Below are positions 21,785 through 34,100 of a DNA stretch of 64,000 bases, piece after piece (the stretch's first letter is position 1; each line of letters opens with the position of its first letter). Under the pieces are notes generated by a model, which saw only the letters and a program-made list of their open reading frames with translations, was not told where the DNA came from and made no database searches. Location: positions 1 to 64,000 of the forward strand of contig WKLE02000147.1 of assembly GCA_014885115.2 (NCBI GenBank). The letters run 5' to 3'. Both the position numbers and the translations under genes were made by a program. The stretch comes from Asterionellopsis glacialis. Taxonomy: Eukaryota; Bacillariophyta; Plagiogrammaphyceae; Rhaphoneidales; Asterionellopsidaceae.

Positions 21785-24700
21785 ATGAGACAAACAGCAG
21801 CCGCGAGTACTGGACAGCCATTGTATGTCAGAAATCCCACCAATGGTAACGATAATGCCCATAATAGTGATCAAGGCGGTAGGACGAATCAAGAACTCGA
21901 GCAAACGGGACGTATCGCTGCGGCTCGTTCCACTGTGGCAGCTTTGGCTCCAGCAGATGCACCTGAAATGGAAGAAAGTATGACAGTTATGAGTGTTGTA
22001 TACGAAGGCAATCAAATTGCATTTGCAGCTTACAATGAAGATCAAAATGATATTGTTATGGAACATAGTTATGTTGCTTCTACTAATAGTAGTAGTACAA
22101 TCGTTACTGGAATCACCAGCAATACTGGTATGAACTCAGTAGCACAAACAACAGCGTATCAGAATGATATGGAACACATAGTAGAAGGTGTTATTCAAGT
22201 TATACGTCCAAATTTAATTTTGGTGGGGAATAAAATTGCTGCAAACCCTGCATTGTTACAATTAATTACCAAACCTCCACCCAAAGCAACCACAAATCAA
22301 GAAGGTGGTACATCTACTATTACAAATAGCGGTAGTAACAATGATGCTTCTACCATCCCTTACCGACTTGTCAAATCAAGTGCATTTGATATACGCAAAT
22401 GCCGATCTTTGATTTTACAAAATTTGAGAGTTTTAACACTTTTACGGAATCAAAATAATGGGAACAATCGTTGCAGTAACATGAACCAACAAGGTAACCA
22501 TCGTCATCGCCATCGCCATCGTACTCAACAACAACATCAATATCAACATCAACATCATAATAGTAGTCAACAACAGTACCATTATCCAACGGTTGCACCA
22601 TCACCATATCATGCCTTGGCATCCATTATTGATTTTGATTCTTCGATCCAAGTTCGTGCTATTGGTTCGCTATTATCATTTTTACAAGAAACAATTTTTC
22701 GTTTAGAAGAGGGTGGGACAATCACAATTGGTAAAATTACACACCATTCAGAAAATAATCCTTCTTATCGCCAATTTATGAGAATCAATGATGAAACACT
22801 GCGTGCACTTCATATTTTTAGAAGTGAACACCATCCCTTGAGATTATCATCCTCTTCGACCAGTAAAAGTCATACCAAGAGTCGAACTACCACTGCAGGC
22901 AGTGGAGGTGGTGGCGGCGGTAATACCAAGGAAGGATTTAGTTTGTTTTCATTACTAGATCGTACTCATTCTAAAATGGGTCGTCAAACATTGCGTGAAT
23001 GGTTTTTGAAGCCCTTGTTGGATATTGGCAAAATACAACAACGATACAATGGCATTGATTTATTCTTGTTGCCCAAATATCAAACATCAGTGGGTGTCCT
23101 TTTAAATAATTTGCGACAAATTGGATCAGTGGGTAAGATATTAGGACGGATGCAAAAGTGTCATACATCATCACAAGATTTTTTAATTTTAAGTAAAACA
23201 TTGTCAGCCGCTATGGCTATATGTCAATGCTTACAGATTGAATTTCAAACAACACTCATATCAGCAATGGATGCGAACATCAGCCATCGTAACGATGGGA
23301 ACAACAACAACATGAATGTCAGGACTACCACTGCAACATCTTCTGTCGCCACAAAAGAAGAACAAATACCACCATCAGAAATACCTAAGTTTCTAGAGTT
23401 TATCCAAACAATACTTGAACGATGTTATGTACCTATACTAAGCGATTTATATGAACGTATTACATCTATCGTCGATCATGACTTAACAACAGAAGCAACA
23501 AAACAAAAGCAAAACCTGCAATCAAGTGGAGGTTCGGGCTCTGGCGTTGTCATCCAGACAGGATTCCATGAAGAACTCGATAATGCGAAGGAACAATTTG
23601 AACACTTAGATGGTAAGTTCCGTGAAAAATTTAAAATGTATTTATTTGTGGCAGTAGTTGCTCGTCTTCTCTATTGATATGATCATTTGCAGAAATAATA
23701 TTTTAAACTATTTATTCGTTTATCATTTTTCTGAAACAGAAACACTCTCGTCAGTAGCTTCCCAAATCTTTGAAAGGCACCAAGGGCTGATTCATCTTGA
23801 GGTTCTCTTTTTGCCTCAGGTAAAATAACCACAAAGAGAACCCATTCTGTGTAGTATTTGGTGTCCGCTCAGATCTAACAGCACTTGTTCTGTTTTCTTT
23901 GTAATATAACCACCATAGGTTGGTTTTCTAATATCATTAGATAAACGCCAACATGCATACAATGACGAAACCAATAAATTTCCAAACATTCCGGAAGACT
24001 TTGAACATGTATTCAATCAAGACCATAATGCATTCTTTAAAAACACAGAAATGAGAGAAATGGACGAAGATGTAGGCGATTTGGATGCCTACATTACTGA
24101 TACAGAAAATATGATTGTGAGTGAACTTGAAGAGGACATATTGGACTGTGAAACTGAACTTCGTAGTACTTTCAGTGCCTTAGCGGAATTGGATTGTGTC
24201 CTTGCCTTTGCAGCCTGTGCAGCTGATCTTAAATTTACAAGACCAACTTTTGTTTCACATCAGCAAAGGGGGGAACAGCAGCAGCAACATCAACAAGCAG
24301 AAACACAATCGTCACCTTGTGTCATCCATATTGTGAATGGAAGGCATCCATTACAAGAACTCATCATTGATGGAGACTTTGTTGCCAATGGTACCAATAT
24401 TAATGTCAACAATCGTGTCAATATTATTACAGGACCAAATTTTAGTGGGAAAAGTTGTTACACACGGCAAGTAGGTATTTTGGTGTATATGGCACAAATA
24501 GGATGCTTCTTACCCTGTGACAGTGCTGCATTGTCAATTACAGATCAAATATTTGCACGTATCAGTTCAACTGAAACATGTGCTGTGCCGCAAAGTACCT
24601 TTCAATTAGATCTTACTCAAATGGCAACTATTCTTCGAAGAAGCACACCATCCACCTTAGTCCTTGTAGATGAATTTGGGAAAGGTAAGTATATACATAT

Positions 24701-25321
24701 TGTGGTGGCAGTATTTCACTAGTTTGAGATGATAGCTGCCTTACAGAAATCAATTCGAAATTTTCTGCTTGTGTTTTGATTCCTGTCACAGGAACCAACC
24801 CTGCGTCTGGGATAGCTCTTCTCACTGCCGCAATGAGAAAATTAGTAAATATTAAATGCAAGTGTATTTGTACGACACACTTTCTCGAGATATTTTCTTT
24901 GGGGCTTTTGAAAGATGGGCAAGATGGTATAAAGGTCCTTCGTATGGCCATGCACTTGCCAAACGGAAATCCTCCCATGCAGCAAAATGATGGTGACAAT
25001 AATGGAGAAATCGCTATCGATTGCAGTGATGGTGCTGCTCCATTATTTCGTTTAGAAGATGGTATTGCTGATTCATCTGCTGGATTTTTATGTGCCAAAG
25101 CGGCAGGTGTAAATCCTAATGTTATCCGAAGATCTATCGAAATAGTGAATGCATTAAGAGACGGGACGAGTGTCCAACCCTTACATAAAAGTATGTACTC
25201 ATTGACTGATATTTCCAGTACCATGAAAAATGCTTTACGAATGTTTTTAGGAATTGAGTCATGGAAGAGTGCAGCTGAACAAGATTTACATGTTTTGAAT
25301 GATAAGCTTTCAGGTATCTAA
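21785..25321 (+). CDS. MSH5: MutS homologue 5 (meiotic MSH5)
   Basis: Four exons are inferred: 21785-23612, 23740-23819, 23919-24684 and 24792-25321. All introns are GT-AG of 99-127 nt, and the joined product is 1067 residues. MSH5 pairs with MSH4 as MutSgamma, which stabilises meiotic recombination intermediates and promotes crossovers. Evidence: an N-terminal block like MSH5 (YEGNQIAFAAYNEDQNDIV); the lever/core block KEGFSLFSLLDRTHSKMG; the clamp spliced through exons 2-3 (LEVLFLPQ then VGFLISLD); the Walker A motif GPNFSGKS near residue 808; and the Walker B motif LVDEFGKG near 885 continuing across the last intron as TNPASGIALL. The order and wording follow MSH5, not MSH4 or MSH2. The protein exceeds the human length (about 830) because of His/Gln/Asn-rich inserts. 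The start is the first in-frame ATG; an upstream exon is possible. Confidence 0.9.
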
Positions 25322-25600
25322 TTATGATGCACCAGGTCGATGAATCTCTGACAGATCTATGGCTGGTGATATCAAGAAAACACACTCATCGGCACGCTTG
25401 GTTTGCACATCTGTGGTACAAGAACTAAAAAGCAAGAGTCATTTCACGCCAAGAAGAAGAAAATAAAACAGAAAGATTAATATAGATTCACCTATAATTT
25501 TTTTAGTGCTGACTAATAACAACAGCAATCAAACACACTCCTTTGTTATGAAAACTTCTCTGGTATCTCTTTTCTTCTCTGGTATCTCTTTTATAGTTTA

Positions 25601-26455
25601 CTACGACTTCATGGAGAAACAGCGCTGTGTGCTTCTTCTTGTATGAGCAGAGCTAGATTTTAAGCCGTCTTCATTATTCCTTATCCTTCTTGAATGGGCA
25701 GAATGAGAGGAAACTCCCATTGTGTTCCGTTTTGGAACGCGCCCTGTAGGGAAATCTTCAATACCTGCTCGTTGACTAAGCTCTAGAATAACTTTGGATT
25801 TGTCATCCACTTCTTTATGGAGGTCTCGATTCTTGGCCTCCAATGATTCCATTGCATTGCGAATAGAATCAACAGTGCTTATTTGAAATGACATACTTTT
25901 CTCCAAAGTCGAGATTGCGGCCTCTCTTTGTTTGAGTTTCAATTCTAGCTCTGCTACTTGTTGTTTGTGATACTCTTCCATGAGAGCCATTTGGCGCATA
26001 AGAGCTTCTTCTTGGGTATTCTTTTGGGAAAAGAATGACACTAAAGGAAAGGAATGACGAGGGGCCTCATGAATGTTAATACCGGACATACATTTAGTGA
26101 TAGCATTTTGGGGGGAAGCTGGATTAGCATTGGCATCACCAAGGGAGGAAACAACCAAAACTTCTCCGTCTTCATTGTTCCAATTTACATCAAGATCACT
26201 ATCAACTTGAGATGAAGTAACAAGGGGAAAATCCTCATTTGCTTGCAGATTCGTCAATGCCAATTTTTCTTCCAATTCTGAGATTTTTCTGTCTTTGAAG
26301 GAGTTCTGTCTTCTGAGCTCGCATTCTTCGTGCCAGCTTTTTTCGATGGCCTCTTTGGTCGTTATCTGGAGTTCACTAATTTCCCTTTCAAGGACAGATG
26401 AAGTTCTTCTGAACAGGTTTCTTCTGTCTTTTGGTGCGGTGCTACTTAACGACAT
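25601..26455 (-). CDS. Hypothetical coiled-coil protein
   Basis: A 284-residue protein starting at the ATG at 26455; the frame continues upstream but without an ATG. Heptad-like helical stretches are visible at about residues 20-65 (REISELQITTKEAIEKSW) and 150-230 (EALMRQMALMEEYHKQQVAE, then KLKQREAAISTLEKS). A Ser/Asn-rich segment separates them, and the tail is basic, with RR and SSHSAHSRR repeats. No catalytic motif, signal peptide or membrane span is seen. A structural or adaptor role is likely for a coiled coil, but nothing more specific can be supported. Confidence 0.6.
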   Translation of the reverse strand: MSLSSTAPKDRRNLFRRTSSVLEREISELQITTKEAIEKSWHEECELRRQNSFKDRKISELEEKLALTNLQANEDFPLVTSSQVDSDLDVNWNNEDGEVLVVSSLGDANANPASPQNAITKCMSGINIHEAPRHSFPLVSFFSQKNTQEEALMRQMALMEEYHKQQVAELELKLKQREAAISTLEKSMSFQISTVDSIRNAMESLEAKNRDLHKEVDDKSKVILELSQRAGIEDFPTGRVPKRNTMGVSSHSAHSRRIRNNEDGLKSSSAHTRRSTQRCFSMKS

Positions 26456-26789
26456 CTTGTTTATTGTTTGCTTCAAAGAAAAATAACGACAAGATAACAC
26501 TTTAATATTGGACCCCTGTTGAAATTGTGTTGCATTCAAGATTACTACGACACAAATGGCTTTTTCTGACTCTGGAAAAGTCTGATTTCGTTGAGGTTCC
26601 TACACTACAGCCCCTGTATTTACATAAGAAATGTCCTACAAGGATCTCACGTGTACTTGGTATATTCAATGTCCGAGTACCGGAACGAGTTCGCATTTCC
26701 ACATGCCATCCAGTTTTGTTTAAAGGGAGTAAAAGGGCCTTTTCTATGATTCATTATACCAATAAAGACAGGACTAATCTCTACGTAGA

Positions 26790-28760
26790 AGTGTGTACCC
26801 CTTGGGTAGCAAAGGGCAAACTTCAACAAAATATTTAACGGAAAAAGTACCAATCGACATGCCGTACATCCAGAGAATGATCCATAAACAGCCACATGTA
26901 CTTGATCATGACATTACAATGGCAGAATTTGGTGCAGTCACAATGAAAGCAGTGAACAGGCGGAAAGCCCCAGGTGAATCAGAAATCCCAGTTGAACCAC
27001 TGACAAGCTCCCAATCAATGCAAAAATGAACTGCTAGCAATTATCCAGAAGTTTTTCAATGGCGAATCCAACCCAGAACAAGAATGACACAGGGCAAAAC
27101 TAAAATGTCCATATAAAAGCTAAGGTGACCCCGGAGACCCCACAAACTGGAGAGGAATCCACCTCAAGGACATGACTGTGAGACTAGTCAGAGCAATATT
27201 AAACACAAGAATTCTCAAAATAGTGAAGGAAACAGGAGTAGAGACTGAACTACACTCCCTGTAGGACACTTTGAGGATGGCTGATTAATGCAGGAACAAG
27301 CAGATGGTACAGACTCCAAAGTTTACCATTTACTAAATTTCCTGAATATTTACTTCTTACTAAATTGTCGGATGTCTCCAGCATAAAAGAACTAACACTT
27401 TAAACTAGCTCATAATTTTCACCACCAAATAAAAGTCTTCTTTTCTTTTGTGTGTTGATTGTCTGATTGTTGTGTTGTGCTGCCGTTGACACTAGCAGCA
27501 TAGGGCATAAGAGATGTAATATGGCTCCCAACAAGGGAGAGGCATCCTCAACAGAATCTTTGTCATGAGATCTGCACTCCAAACAAGAAGGTATCACAAC
27601 AAGGAAACATGGGCCCTATTCATTGGCCTTGTCAAAGCCTTTGATACAGCCAACCACAAACTATGAATGGTAGAACTACTGAAAATATACGGCTCTCTCC
27701 CCAAACTTACCAAGTTTTTAAAGTACTCTACTCCAATGTATTTGTCAAATTACAAATTGGAAAAGAAAAAGTTGACATACCATAAACAATTGGTGTCCAA
27801 CAAGGCAACAATATGGTACCAACACTTTTTGTCATCCTAATGCAAGCCTTTGTGAAACACTTGAAGCAAAATGGCATGACAAATGGAACATCAGCCTAAC
27901 ACAATAGAAGTACATGAAAAATACTAAACACGGAAACAGTACAAAAAAGGAAACAAATCACACAAAACCATGAAAACAAAGGCACTCCATTTAACCTAAT
28001 ATATCTACTCTATGTGAATGATGGCTTGTTCTTCTTCAACAACAAGAAAGACGTGGTAAACACCACAGAATTAATCCTACAAAACTTCAAAATCTTTGGA
28101 CTGAAAATGCACATAGGTAGAAATGGCACTAGTTCAAACAGAAGCATGTACATCACACCGAACCCAACGAAGAACAAAAACTAACAAACCATTTCTTGAC
28201 TATAAGTGATGGGTATATCACCATGATCAACAAGTTTAAATATCTAGGATTATGGATCCCAGAGGACCTTTGTCACAACTACAAAGTACAGATGCTTCTA
28301 AAAAAAGCAACCCAACAGATAGGAGCACTATGACCACTCATAAAATGCAATACTGTACCACTACTACATACCAAAATCAACAATATATGCACTGCAATAC
28401 CACTAGTACTGTTTGGATGTGAGCCATGGTCAGTAAGTGACAACATCAAATGCATGTTAACAGCATTCCACCACAAGTCACTCCACATGCAAAAACATAT
28501 TATTACAAATGAAATGACAAGGAAGCAAACATCTTAGACATCATGATGAAACAACAGTTACACTGTATAGGGAAGCTAGCAATAATGGACTCTAAAAAGA
28601 GAATCCCAAGAATATTAATGATGTCATTGATATCCAACCCAAGGAAAGCCTGATGTCCACAAATCAATTACCATCATAACGCATATGCCCAAGCACTACA
28701 TGATCTAATACCACACAAGTAGATAAGAAAATAGGAGCAACAACAGATTGTCAAGTCAGG
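26790..28760 (+). mobile_element. Decayed non-LTR retrotransposon (LINE) reverse transcriptase
   Basis: Translated fragments in shifting frames follow the order of a LINE reverse transcriptase. A pre-RT block ending AVNRRKAPGESEIPVE lies near 26940-26990. Next come GDPGDPTNWRGIHLKD near 27125-27170, GSQQGRGI near 27520, and the catalytic A box LFIGLVKAFDT near 27620. GVQQGNNMVPTLF lies near 27790-27830. The catalytic C box appears as YVND at 28011-28022 where YxDD is required. Downstream are FGLKMHIGRNG and thumb or connection-like segments to about 28700. Many stops and frameshifts, plus unrelated sequence at about 27290-27500, show it is dead. No endonuclease domain, poly-A tail or target-site duplication could be assigned, so the ends are approximate. 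Confidence 0.85.
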
Positions 28761-28886
28761 AAAACAAAAACCTTGACAAACACCAAACTACTAATTGCAC
28801 TAAAGCCAATTGAATATGCAGAAAACAATGATATTGAAACTGAACCATTGAAAGATATTAAAAAACATTAACTAGAATTTAATTAA

Positions 28887-29633
28887 CCCTTTAACCATCA
28901 AAAAAATTTCAAATGAAATGTATCTTGTTTGAGATCATGTCTATGATCCCCAACCTTTTTTTGCTGTTTTTGACTTGCCTCCCATCCACTCAAATTACTT
29001 TATGCAAAAATCTTGCCCAATGGCATACAGGCTTGTCTTAGCTGTTTTTGAGCTAATACAAGGCAAATCCATTTTTTCTTGTTCCTTGCATGCCTCCTTA
29101 CAATATTGTGGTATATTGATGATGGCAGTCAAATGCCGTTTACATACCACATTTACTAGAATCCACATAGCAACCCACATAACATTCAGAAAATACCCAT
29201 GTCAGAACATAAATACCAAAGAATAATAAGAAATGGGACCTCCAAACCAATATTATGGTGAATTGCTGCTCTGGTGCCCAAACCACTTCTGTCATTGCTT
29301 GCTTGGTTATGCACAACCATGGAAAAATGTAAAAAATGAGCAAGGGAAAGTGCTTTTTTTGGGGTCCTGGACGTTCTAGTAGTAGGAGCCAAACAAAAAT
29401 CTCAAAACCCATTGTTTTGGTGTTTGTTCATGCTCAAACGAGCTGTGACATCTAAAAAGGTTGAAAATACACTCTTTTGGGCAAAATATAGAAAACCAAT
29501 TTTTAAAAATGCTCAAATGAGATCTGTTTTAGACATTATCCAATAGGAAACCAGAAGAATGTTACAATCAGTCAAAAAAGTGTCTTGAAAAATGTTCTCC
29601 ACCAGTGAGGGTACATGCTCAAATGTTAAAGGG
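28887..29633. mobile_element. piggyBac-like non-autonomous element with TTAA target duplication
   Basis: This 747-base block starts with CCCTTTAAC and ends with GTTAAAGGG, a perfect 9-base terminal inverted repeat. It is directly flanked by TTAA on both sides (28883-28886 and 29634-29637). TTAA target duplication with inverted repeats beginning CCC is the hallmark of the piggyBac superfamily. Three copies of TGCTCAAA(C/T)G near the right end (29431, 29510 and 29616), and a related inverted motif near the left end (GTTTGAGATCATG), look like subterminal repeats. No transposase is recognisable inside, so it would be a MITE mobilised in trans. It lies just downstream of the dead LINE. Confidence 0.7.
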
Positions 29634-29637
29634 TTAA

Positions 29638-30332
29638 AAAATGGAAAAGTGGGTCATCGTCAATTGCACAGGTTGTTGATCGTAGTAATCAACAATCAAA
29701 TATCTTAATGTTGGTAAAGGTTGATTGATCATGAGTGTGATCTGGTGCTGGATGTATTTGCACGTAGATCAGTCTTGTGAAGGTACGCCATGAGTTTGGT
29801 TCATTGCAAAATTTTCTTGCTGGTGTTTGCCGTTGAACTATCACATTATGTTTGTTGGAGGGAATGTTCTGCAGCACGACAAATAGAGCAATTTGATTGG
29901 ATTAAACAGGATAAAACTCCTTACAGGTTTTCGTACAGGTTCTTGTTCCATGGACAGAGGGGGGTGGTGGTGGCCATGAGACCTGTTCCGTACCTGAAAA
30001 CCTGTCCGGATTTTAACCGCGGCCAAAGGCTACAAAAGGACTGTTGGGGGTTATAACCCTTTATTCCACCGTTTTTTTTGTCGTGTTTTCCGGTTTTCAG
30101 GTTTTTTTTCAGTTCACGACACAGCGCCTAAACCCCAGGTAGGGTAAGTGAATGGATTCTCCAAGATGGTTGGTTTTCGGTTGTCGCTGCAGCCGACACG
30201 AGAGCAACAAGCAATAGTTTTTTAAAGTTCAAAAGTACATTCCTCCAGACACAGGAAAGTTAACCAGAAGAAGATTGTCATCATAAAGTGAAGCAGTGCA
30301 TTTCTTTTTTTAAATAATTCAACACCCAAATA
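29638..30332. other. Intergenic region with long imperfect hairpin
   Basis: No gene is seen. The stretch holds the hairpin at 29923-30005 and the upstream region of the small membrane protein gene. T-runs lie near 30065-30110. Confidence 0.45.
29923..30005. repeat. Imperfect inverted repeat (hairpin) with G-rich loop
   Basis: The arms at 29923-29953 and 29974-30005 are largely complementary. The left arm begins ACAGGTTTTC and the right arm ends GAAAACCTGT, with further pairing inward to CCATGG and CCATG. The loop of about 20 bases is G-rich. It could be a fold-back element remnant or a structured transcript. No known RNA family was recognised. Confidence 0.65.
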
Positions 30333-30896
30333 ATGTCTGTGCATGTCCGATTACTTTTGTCTTGGATAGCATTCATCTCGTATTGCTATCAAGCTAATGC
30401 CTACCGTGTAGGTGATGCAATTCCGATGACGTACCAAACTCCAAGTGAACATTTAGACGTCCTTCGAGTCCAACGACCGTTGTTTGGTGTATCGACATCG
30501 GCTAAATTTGATGTGGAAGATGCCAAACGGTTTTCACTTGTCTTTGAAGATGGAATTCGACCTTTACCATGGATTGATATTCAACAGGGAGCACGATGGT
30601 TGGAAAGTGTTAAAATTACCTATGTGTATTCTAAAAGTGGCGAAGGAACAATAGAACACATGTCCAGTCAAACGACGTATGCTCACGCACGCAAGGATCA
30701 AGGTAAAAAATTCATTGTCGACTATGAATGGATTGAAGAAGCTCCTGTCGATTTGACTGTTGGAGCGGGGATTATGATGTTGTTGACAACACTTGCCTCA
30801 CTCATCTTTCTTCTTCAAGCATGTGGAATTAAAGAGAAAGCGGATCTTAATGTTCAGTACGGAGGAGGTGGAGGAGGAGGCTATAAAAATTATTGA
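30333..30896 (+). CDS. Hypothetical type I membrane protein
   Basis: A 187-residue protein, unspliced, starting at the ATG at 30333. An N-terminal signal peptide is clear (RLLLSWIAFISYCYQANA, residues 6-23). About 120 residues of soluble domain follow, with aromatic and basic residues but no cysteine pairs or catalytic motif. One membrane span lies at about residues 143-163 (GAGIMMLLTTLASLIFLLQA). The short cytosolic tail has a Gly run and ends YKNY. This is the topology of a single-pass secretory-pathway protein. I do not recognise the family. Confidence 0.65.
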   Translation: MSVHVRLLLSWIAFISYCYQANAYRVGDAIPMTYQTPSEHLDVLRVQRPLFGVSTSAKFDVEDAKRFSLVFEDGIRPLPWIDIQQGARWLESVKITYVYSKSGEGTIEHMSSQTTYAHARKDQGKKFIVDYEWIEEAPVDLTVGAGIMMLLTTLASLIFLLQACGIKEKADLNVQYGGGGGGGYKNY

Positions 30897-31169
30897 ATGA
30901 GTTTGTTTTAGAATGGTCAGTTTAAAGAATATGAAAAAAGGCATATAAAAAACTACTTGAAAAAAGACCTTAGTGTGTTTGTTCATCAACGTAATTTGAC
31001 AACATTAGGCTTCTAATTAGTATGCAAGGCTGTTTTTAATTTTTTTTGATGTTGTCTATAGTTTTAGTAGCGTAATGAATGATTTTTCATCTTGTTTCTG
31101 CTTTTTTTTAAAAAGAAAAGGAGCCATTTGAAATTTTTTCCTTTCCTCTTTTTTGACAGTTTTTGGTCC

Positions 31170-34100
31170 CTACTTTTGAGGTTGCTGTGTACGTCCCATT
31201 GACGCTGCTAAAGATGCGGCGTGAGCATCGACAATGGCAGATGGATTCATAGTTGCTGATTGTGCAGCGGGTTGTGGTTGAGCTGCGACCGCAGAAGAGT
31301 GTGGTACAAATGCTTGCTGTGTGGATGGTGCTATTGCCGGTTGTTGTCGATGGGGACTTCTGGCAGGCGAACTCATGGATGGAGGCATATGTTGTGGAGC
31401 TGATGGTGCCTGTTGCATTTGCGGCTGATATTGAGGGACTGGTCTTTGCTGTTGTTGTTGCGGTGGCGGTTTTTTCTGCACAGGTGCTGGTTGTGCTGGA
31501 GGAGGCCTCGAAGCCAAAGCAGACACCTGTGGTTGTGGTTGACGAGTGTTGGTTGATGATGCAGTTGTAGGAGTTCCATGGCTTTTGGTTACACCTCTCT
31601 TCCTATCGGCAAGGTCTAAAAGTTGAAGCGGCCAGTAATCGGCGCGTGCATTCGACGTGGATGAAATGGCATCCTTCACAGATTGATCATGCGATGCATG
31701 TGACGGAACAAGAGATGGTTTGCCCGAACCTGAATACCCAGGAATTGTAATGGGGATAGTCTGTTTCTTTAAAGCAGCTTGCTTAAAAAATCCAAAAGAT
31801 TTCTTCTTGTGATGCTTCCCAACATTCGAAACCTTTTCTGTCTCAAGCGTGCTAATAGACGTACCAGGTGAAGGGCTTTCATTGCTCACAGAAAGAATAG
31901 CAGGCGGGAGCAACACTGACGGAGTCTCCTTTTTGGGAGAAGCAGATACCAATTTGGGTTCTGGTGTTTTTGCCACGAGAGAGGCAGCTGCCACTGTACT
32001 CTTTTCTTCTTCTTTTGCAGATACACTGACATCCACTGGAGGCGATCCTCCCTGTTTGGGTTCAACTTCCATTGCCGTAGCTTCTTCCGGTTTCGGTTGG
32101 ACTTCCATTGGAGTTGCTTCTTCCGATTTAGTCTCGGCAACCAATGGAGTTGGAGCTTCTTTTACCGCATCAAGGTCCATTTGGGCTGCGTCTTTACTGA
32201 CATCAGTAACATCTTTGGAGGTATCAAAATGCTTGATACCAAAATAGATAGCAATTTGTTTTGGTTTCCATACAGCGTGCTCCCTCAATCCTCTCTCCGA
32301 GTTTCGTACATCATTTGCCAAGGATGGATTGGCTTTTGCAAGAACTTGCCAACGCTCCCGACACTGACGTGCCGACCGATGATGTGAAATAAATGAATTG
32401 GAATCCTTCGGATTCTGATACATTCCAACATCTTGGACTCCGGTAACAGCTCTGGAGGCCAAATGCCAGTTTAGTCCAAACCGTACAGCACAATCTTGTA
32501 ATTTCGAATCTTCGAGAACAGACCATGGTGCTTGTTTCTCTTCATTCTTCTGCTGAGGGATTTTGACACCCATTGGGAGGGTAACACCAACCCGTGAACG
32601 AGGAGGCGATATGCCAGTCATTCCTTGTGTCAATGACATATATCCTGCTTCGAACGGTCCAAAATCAACACGGCAAGGAGACACGAGGGAACGACGCAAT
32701 GCAGACCGCTGAGCATTAGACAGAAGCTTTGCTTCTTCACCAATTTTAGCAACCTTTCCGGGTAATTTCTTAACAATAGCGGACCATTCCAGGCTGCATG
32801 GTGCACTCATAGGAACAGCCCGAATATCCCCAGCAGACTCTTTCAACAACAATGGAACGCCTGGTCCGGTTCCTGATGTTGCGCTCGTCTTGATGAACGT
32901 CTTTCCCACTCGGTCAATCATTCGCGTATGCATCCGAGATAATGCTAATCTGAAAGGTAAAAAGTCATACAAGGATGTGCTGGGTCCGCCCTGCCTTAAA
33001 AGAAGCAGAAGCTTATTCCTATATACATCTAAAACTGCCGTAGATTGCAAAAACTTAGGAGATGCTAGCTGATTCGTTTGCTGCCCTGTCGCAGAAATGC
33101 CTTGCTGTAATCGAGAGAAGGCAGAAGGTGCTACAGCCAGTGCTCCCGAACTTTTCTTCTTGGTCTTTTTGCCTCCAGTGGATCCATTCATCTTCAAATC
33201 ATTATGAGCGCTTGCTGCTGGTGCAGGAGTAAATGCTGGTACAGAATTAATGGGAGGGTGTGGTGTTGGCAAAGCTGGAGTGGCCCAGAGTGAGCTTGAA
33301 GTCGCTGATACCATGTTAAGGCTAGGATTTCCGGGATAATAATGAGCACCAGAGAGTGTTGCCGATCCTCGCGACCTTTTGACCAAAAGAATCATTGAGT
33401 CAAGCGAGACGTCGCTAATACTCGGTCGCGTGGCAAAGTCTGCTTCCTCGGAATCGCAAGCTAAAGAATTTGCAACGAAACAATCAGCAGCAGCACTTGG
33501 CTCAAACTGGTCGTTCCAGTGAAGATAGCTCGTCGCATTGACGGTCACATTTGCAGCGCTTTTTGCTGCATCCGAAATATTCGACAACGCCCCGACTCCA
33601 ACTAGACCAAAGTCTTCGTCTAGATCTAGGAGAGTAGTAGCATCAGCCCATGATGCTTCATCCTCGGACACCATGTTTGGCACAGATTTGGCTGTTGGCA
33701 TGAGTTTCATCATGTCAGGAGCTCCAGGTGCTGCCTTTGGTACCATGTTTTGACCCGGTAGTTGCGACGGTAGAACAGGAGGTACCACCGTTGCAGCAGA
33801 TGGCTGCGATATGGCTTTCGTCGGAGCAGGATTGATCCGGGGTCGTTTGCCCGACGCAGGTAATGTAACAGTAACTGTGGCAGGTTCTTTTCTCTTTTTT
33901 TCCTCTTCAAGCTTATGCACCTGGGGTATGACCCCTTGATTGCGCCATGCGGTTAAGTTGTCAATGTCAGTTTGGGCGCGGTCGACAGTAAATAGCATGT
34001 TAGGGAAAAGCGGTGGAAAGTAAACAACTGGTTCGGAACCTTGGTTTCCGTCTCTAATAACGCCCGCTCGTACACCTCGAGCAGTGCTGTACGAAGTAGA

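Noticed and set aside
28975..29412. Short frames on both strands inside the TTAA-flanked element
   Set aside because: No resemblance to a piggyBac transposase or any other protein could be seen; treated as non-coding MITE interior.
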